From Marisimplicoccus sp965655775 (GTDB taxonomy: Bacteria > Bacteroidota > Bacteroidia > Flavobacteriales > Flavobacteriaceae): 54,035 nucleotides of DNA. Positions 50,220-54,035 of this stretch are shown piece after piece. The position numbers and the translations under genes were made by a program. The stretch lies in NCBI GenBank assembly GCA_965655775.1, contig CBFHHV010000007.1, positions 1 to 54,035 on the forward strand, read 5' to 3'. Numbering within the stretch: the stretch's first letter is position 1; each line of letters starts with the position of its first letter. Under the pieces are notes generated by a model. That model saw nothing but the letters and a program-made list of their open reading frames with translations. It was not told the origin of the DNA and did no database searches.

Positions 50220-52436
50220 TTGAAATTGAGAAGGACAATAATTGTTTCAAACAGATTACCTATAAAGATATCTAATTTAGATAAATCTTTTGAATTTTCA
50301 TCAACTAGTGGAGGATTAGCAACTGGAATGAAATCGATTCATAAAAAAAATAATTTTTTATGGATAGGATGGCCAGGAATTGACAAGAAATCTTTGGGAG
50401 ATAATTTAAATAAAGCAGAAAAACTATTACTAAAAAAAAATTACATTCCAGTATTTTTAAGAAAAAAAGAAATAAACGATTTCTATTATGGACTTAGTAA
50501 CGAAGCACTTTGGCCACTATTTCACTATTTTATTGAGTTTTCAAAATTTAATAAATCTCATTGGGCATCGTATGTTAATGTTAATGAGAAATTTGCTGAT
50601 TGCGTAATTAAGTATGCAAAAAAAGGTGATGTAGTATGGGTTCATGATTATCAATTATTATTATGTCCAAAAATTATTAAAACTAAAAGACCTGACTTGA
50701 CAGTTGGATTCTTTCTTCATATACCTTTTCCCTCTTTTGAAATATTTAGAATTTTTCCATGGAGAGAAAATCTATTAGAAGGTATTCTTGGCTCTGATCT
50801 GATTGGTTTTCATACTTATGATTATGTTAGACATTTTTTAAGCTCCGTAAAAAGAATTTTAAGGTATGATGTAATTTTTAATAAAATTAAGGTTGGTTCA
50901 AGAGAGGTTTTAGTTGACACTTTTCCTATGGGAATTGACTATGCAAAATATAATGGTGCTGCTAGAGAAAAACATAAACAAAAAAAATCTGAGATGTCTG
51001 AACTTAGTATCCAACTTAAGGATCATAAGAAAACTTCAACTGACAGTAAATTAATCTTATCTATTGATAGACTTGATTATACAAAGGGAGTTATTAACAG
51101 AATTAAAGCATTCGAAATTTTTCTTACAAATAATCCAGAATACAGAAATAAAGTTAGACTTATAATGCTTACAGTCCCCTCTAGATCAGATGTAAGTGAT
51201 TATGTAAAGCTTAAAAAACAAACCGATGAAATAGTTGGTAGAGTTAATGGCAAATTTGCCTCAGTAAATTGGACCCCAATTTGGTATTATTACCGATCTA
51301 TGAGTTTCGATGAATTAATAGACCTTTATACTATATCAGACATAGCAATGATAACCCCTGTTAGGGATGGAATGAATCTTGTTGCAAAAGAATTTGTTGC
51401 AACTAGGATTAAAGGAGATGGTGTTTTAATTCTAAGTGAAATGGCAGGAGCTTCAAAAGAATTATATGAGTCACTAACTGTAAATCCATTCGACCTAAAT
51501 AAAATGTCTGACGCAATTTTAAAGGCAATTAATATGCCTAAGAAAGAACAAATTGAACGAAATAGTAGCATGCAAGAGAGATTGAGTAGATATACAGTTA
51601 ATTATTGGGCAAATGATTTTATGCAAAATTTAATCTCTAGAGCAAAATCTAATCAGAATTCAGTCACTAATAATTTCAATTTTTTAGAAAAAGATAAACT
51701 AATTGAGAAACTTAAAATATCAAACAAAAAGTTGATAATTCTTGATTACGATGGAACTTTAGTTGATTTTAAGGATAAACCAGAATTAGCTCTTCCTAAC
51801 GATAATTTAATAGATATTTTAAATAATCTCACCAAAATCAGAGGTTTAGATATAGCTATTGTGAGTGGAAGAGATAAATTATTCCTAGAGGATAATCTTG
51901 GAAAACTTAATATTAGTATAATTGCAGAACACGGTCACTTCTATAAGAAAAAGAGTAAAGATTGGACAAACCTTGGAAAAATTGATAAAGTTTTTTTAAG
52001 TGATATATACGCAGTCTTTCAATCTTTCTCTGATAGAACACCAGGAACATTTACAGAAAAAAAAGAGAGTGGCCTGGTTTGGCACTTTAGAAAGACTGAT
52101 CCAGAGTTAGCCTCAGAGAGAGTTGTAGAGATTGAAACAGTTTTAAATAGCTTATTAACTGATCAATTTCAAATACTAAACCTAGATAAAGCTATTGAAG
52201 TTACTAGTAGAAAATTTGACAAAGGATCAGCGGTGAATGAATTAATAAAAAACAAAAAATACGATCATATAGTTTGTATAGGAGATGATGTAACCGATGA
52301 GAATATGTTTAAGACCCTTAACGAAAGCTCCACAACAATCAAAGTAGGAATAAAAAATACCTTGGCAAAGTTTTTTATAGATGATACTAAGAGTGTGGTT
52401 AATTTATTAGATGAAATATATACTCATCTTAAATAA
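50220..52436 (+). CDS. otsAB: Fused trehalose-6-phosphate synthase / trehalose-phosphatase
   Basis: Two-domain enzyme making trehalose from UDP-glucose and glucose-6-phosphate. The OtsA (GT20) domain covers about 1-480 with SGGLATGMKS, VWVHDYQLLLCP, HIPFPSFEIFR and RDGMNLVAKEF; the OtsB-type HAD phosphatase domain starts near 500 with LDYDGTLVDF (nucleophile D509, D511) and ends with GDDVTDENMF. I start at the TTG at 50220 (738 residues, MKLRRTIIVSNRLP); the longer frame from 50136 is antisense to the GH15 start and adds 28 unrelated residues. The fusion guarantees that trehalose-6-phosphate is dephosphorylated at once. Confidence 0.95.
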   Translation: MKLRRTIIVSNRLPIKISNLDKSFEFSSTSGGLATGMKSIHKKNNFLWIGWPGIDKKSLGDNLNKAEKLLLKKNYIPVFLRKKEINDFYYGLSNEALWPLFHYFIEFSKFNKSHWASYVNVNEKFADCVIKYAKKGDVVWVHDYQLLLCPKIIKTKRPDLTVGFFLHIPFPSFEIFRIFPWRENLLEGILGSDLIGFHTYDYVRHFLSSVKRILRYDVIFNKIKVGSREVLVDTFPMGIDYAKYNGAAREKHKQKKSEMSELSIQLKDHKKTSTDSKLILSIDRLDYTKGVINRIKAFEIFLTNNPEYRNKVRLIMLTVPSRSDVSDYVKLKKQTDEIVGRVNGKFASVNWTPIWYYYRSMSFDELIDLYTISDIAMITPVRDGMNLVAKEFVATRIKGDGVLILSEMAGASKELYESLTVNPFDLNKMSDAILKAINMPKKEQIERNSSMQERLSRYTVNYWANDFMQNLISRAKSNQNSVTNNFNFLEKDKLIEKLKISNKKLIILDYDGTLVDFKDKPELALPNDNLIDILNNLTKIRGLDIAIVSGRDKLFLEDNLGKLNISIIAEHGHFYKKKSKDWTNLGKIDKVFLSDIYAVFQSFSDRTPGTFTEKKESGLVWHFRKTDPELASERVVEIETVLNSLLTDQFQILNLDKAIEVTSRKFDKGSAVNELIKNKKYDHIVCIGDDVTDENMFKTLNESSTTIKVGIKNTLAKFFIDDTKSVVNLLDEIYTHLK

Positions 52437-52444
52437 ATACTTTT

Positions 52445-53143
52445 TTACTCTTGCTTAAGTCTGAATCCCTCACCGTGAACATTAATAATTTTAAGGGATA
52501 TATCTTTATCTAAGTATTTTCTGAGCTTTGCAATATATACATCCATACTCCTTGAAGTAAAGTAGTTAGCATCTCTCCATATTTTGTTGAGTGCAATATC
52601 TCTAGGTAAAAGATCATCAAAATTTAAGACTAGCATTTTAAGTAATTGATTCTCCTTTGGAGAGAGCTTATGAGATTCGCCCATTTTATGAGTTAAAATT
52701 CTCAGCTTTGAATTAAAACTAAACTCTCCAAAGTCAAATTCAAAGACATCTTTTTCTTCAACATTCACATTAGGCTTCCTATTAAGTATTGATTTTATCT
52801 TAGCAAGGAGAATTTCAGAATCAAATGGTTTAGTTAAATAATCATCTGCTCCAATCTTATAGCCTTTTAATACATCATCTTTTAAGTTCTTGGCTGTTAA
52901 AAATATTAATGGTATAGTTTCATTTATCTCTCTAATCTCCCTAGCAAGAGTTAAACCATCTTTAAAAGGCATCATAATATCTAATATACAGAGATCAAAT
53001 TCAGATCTGTTAAATTTTTCAAAACCTTCTATACCATTAACTGCTAGAGTAACTTCGTAATTATTTATTGTTAAATAATCCTTTAGAATTCTACCAAAAT
53101 TTGGATCATCTTCAACCAAGAGAATACTTTTATTTGTTTTCAT
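52445..53143 (-). CDS. OmpR-family response regulator
   Basis: Receiver domain (about 1-120) with acidic pair E11/D12, phospho-acceptor D55 (LDIMMP), T83 and K105 (TKPFD), then a winged-helix DNA-binding domain (about 130-232) with the KLSPKENQLLKML and YIAKLRKYLD segments typical of OmpR/PhoB. It starts one base after the histidine kinase stop, so kinase and regulator form an operon. It resembles the RprXY type of Bacteroidota. Targets cannot be read here; it is tail to tail with otsAB across 8 bases. Confidence 0.93.
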   Translation of the reverse strand: MKTNKSILLVEDDPNFGRILKDYLTINNYEVTLAVNGIEGFEKFNRSEFDLCILDIMMPFKDGLTLAREIREINETIPLIFLTAKNLKDDVLKGYKIGADDYLTKPFDSEILLAKIKSILNRKPNVNVEEKDVFEFDFGEFSFNSKLRILTHKMGESHKLSPKENQLLKMLVLNFDDLLPRDIALNKIWRDANYFTSRSMDVYIAKLRKYLDKDISLKIINVHGEGFRLKQE

Positions 53144-53144
53144 A

Positions 53145-54035
53145 TTAAATATTTTTTAATGTTAGATAAAATTTAGTTCCAACTCCTTTTTTGCTTTCCA
53201 AAGATATTTTACCATTATGGAAGTCAATTATTTTTTTGACATATGAAAGACCTAGACCGTGACCTTTTGTATCATGTATATTTCCATTTTGCTCTCTGTA
53301 AAATTTTTCAAAAATTAATTTTTGAATATTTTTATCCATACCTATTCCATTATCTTCAATACAAATAATAATATTTTCTTCTGAGTTAGATGATGAAATA
53401 ATTATATGTGGATTATCTTGAGTATACTTTACAGCATTATCAAGTATATTAATGATTATATTTTCTAAATGATTACTATTACCACTTATTAGACTATTAA
53501 CTGCATCTAAAGAAATCTTGATAGATCCCTTTCGACTATCTACTATTAATTTTACATGTTCGATTGCATCTTCTATAACCTCATGAATATCAGTATCTTC
53601 CATTTCAAAAGGATTTGAACTTTTTTCAAGTTGAGATATGGTTAGGATATTTTCAACCTGTGAAAGCATTCTTGAATTTTCTTCTCTTATCATGCCTAAA
53701 TATGAATAAAATTTATCATTTAAATTATCTTTCGAGCTAGACATAGCATCTAATGCCAAATTAATAGTAGCTATAGGTGTTTTAAATTCATGGGATATGT
53801 TATTGATAAAATCACTTTTAATTTCTGATAACTTTTTTTGCTTAATTATTTGGTAAAAAGCACTTGTTGAAATTACAATAATGACTAAAGTAAGCATGAA
53901 AGAAAGAGTTGCAACTCCAATTATACTAGATAAAACGTATTCTTGTTTATCTGGAAAAGAGACTACTAAATCATATTTTACAGGGCTTGAGCTATCATAA
54001 AGAAACGGAATAGAGTATTTAGGGCCTGATTGTTC
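53145..54035 (-). CDS. Sensor histidine kinase, 5' part missing
   Basis: The reading frame is open to the end of the window, so the N-terminal sensor region is cut off. Visible in order: about 30 residues of extracytoplasmic sequence, one transmembrane helix (about residues 36-64 of the visible part), HisKA with the H-box NISHEFKTPIA, and the HATPase domain with the N-box ILDNAVKYT, G1 ICIEDNGIGM, an F-box-like IFEKFYR, and G2 GHGLGLSYV. The ATG at 53897 falls inside the membrane helix and is not the real start. It should autophosphorylate on the H-box histidine and pass phosphate to the regulator just downstream. Confidence 0.93.
   Translation of the reverse strand, partial: EQSGPKYSIPFLYDSSSPVKYDLVVSFPDKQEYVLSSIIGVATLSFMLTLVIIVISTSAFYQIIKQKKLSEIKSDFINNISHEFKTPIATINLALDAMSSSKDNLNDKFYSYLGMIREENSRMLSQVENILTISQLEKSSNPFEMEDTDIHEVIEDAIEHVKLIVDSRKGSIKISLDAVNSLISGNSNHLENIIINILDNAVKYTQDNPHIIISSSNSEENIIICIEDNGIGMDKNIQKLIFEKFYREQNGNIHDTKGHGLGLSYVKKIIDFHNGKISLESKKGVGTKFYLTLKNI

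Noticed and set aside
1..54035. CRISPR arrays, insertion sequences, toxin-antitoxin or defence genes
   Set aside because: I looked for regular spaced repeats, terminal inverted repeats, transposases and typical defence domains and saw none.

Overview
The window is ordinary chromosome from a streamlined, very AT-rich member of the Bacteroidota, most likely a marine Flavobacteriales/Flavobacteriaceae lineage. Three things point there: gene content and order (lptD-ridA; pfkA-gap-BadF kinase; tamB/tsaD; gyrA next to clpC; thrABC; ppx-ppk1; GH15-otsAB; DUF3822-rsmD), promoters of the Bacteroidota type (TTG ... TAnnTTTG), and the absence of Shine-Dalgarno sequences. Coding density is extreme. Neighbouring genes commonly overlap by 1-23 bp, and several convergent pairs share their stop codons. 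I saw no mobile element, prophage, CRISPR array or defence island.

Layout. 1-2658: 3' part of lptD (outer-membrane LPS assembly), then ridA. 2659-5527 (-): pfkA-gap-BadF-type kinase, a glycolysis/sugar-kinase operon. 5587-9165 (-): TamB, divergent from tsaD-rsmE (9245-10956). 10953-14575 (-): an operon of a lipoprotein sulfatase, a small formylglycine-generating-enzyme-like lipoprotein, a DUF4442 protein and a nitronate monooxygenase-like flavoprotein. 14707-14944 (-): a complete tRNA-Ser/tRNA-Arg transcription unit. 14974-18704 (-): gyrA and a TPR protein. 18885-27903 (+): clpC-thrA-thrB-thrC-gcvT-yebC as one tightly packed operon. 27900-29148 (-): kdsB and a PlsC-like acyltransferase. 29239-31148 (+): a membrane-anchored protein, a DUF3822 protein and rsmD. 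31137-31418 (-): RNase P RNA. 31506-33115 (+): dnaX, split by a -1 frameshift at an A10 run. 33104-38634 (-): pyrR-pyrB-pdxH-sixA-ppk1-ppx. 38717-43710 (-): lon-cmk-rpsA, with a strong promoter for rpsA. 43802-45124 (-): MFS transporter. 45190-47065 (+): msrB-lpdA. Then aroQ (-), xerD (+), GH15 (-), a fused trehalose synthase/phosphatase (+), and a two-component system (-) whose histidine kinase runs off the window.

How it fits together. Most genes are housekeeping: central carbon metabolism (pfkA, gap, lpdA), threonine/glycine metabolism (thrABC, gcvT), pyrimidines (pyrR, pyrB, cmk), envelope biogenesis (lptD, tamB, kdsB, plsC), RNA modification (tsaD, rsmE, rsmD), protein quality control (clpC, lon, msrB), polyphosphate turnover (ppk1, ppx) and trehalose metabolism (otsAB, perhaps GH15). 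The accessory part is the sulfatase operon, which suggests use of sulfated glycans.

The most interesting signals are: the dnaX frameshift site (A10 followed directly by a hairpin whose loop holds the zero-frame stop); a window-wide pattern in which promoter -7 boxes sit so close to start codons that leaderless or near-leaderless mRNAs are implied, with the rnpB 5' end as an internal ruler; a TamB gene without a usable ATG; five tandem lysine-rich pentapeptides in ribosomal protein S1; and a sulfatase paired with its own miniature activating enzyme.
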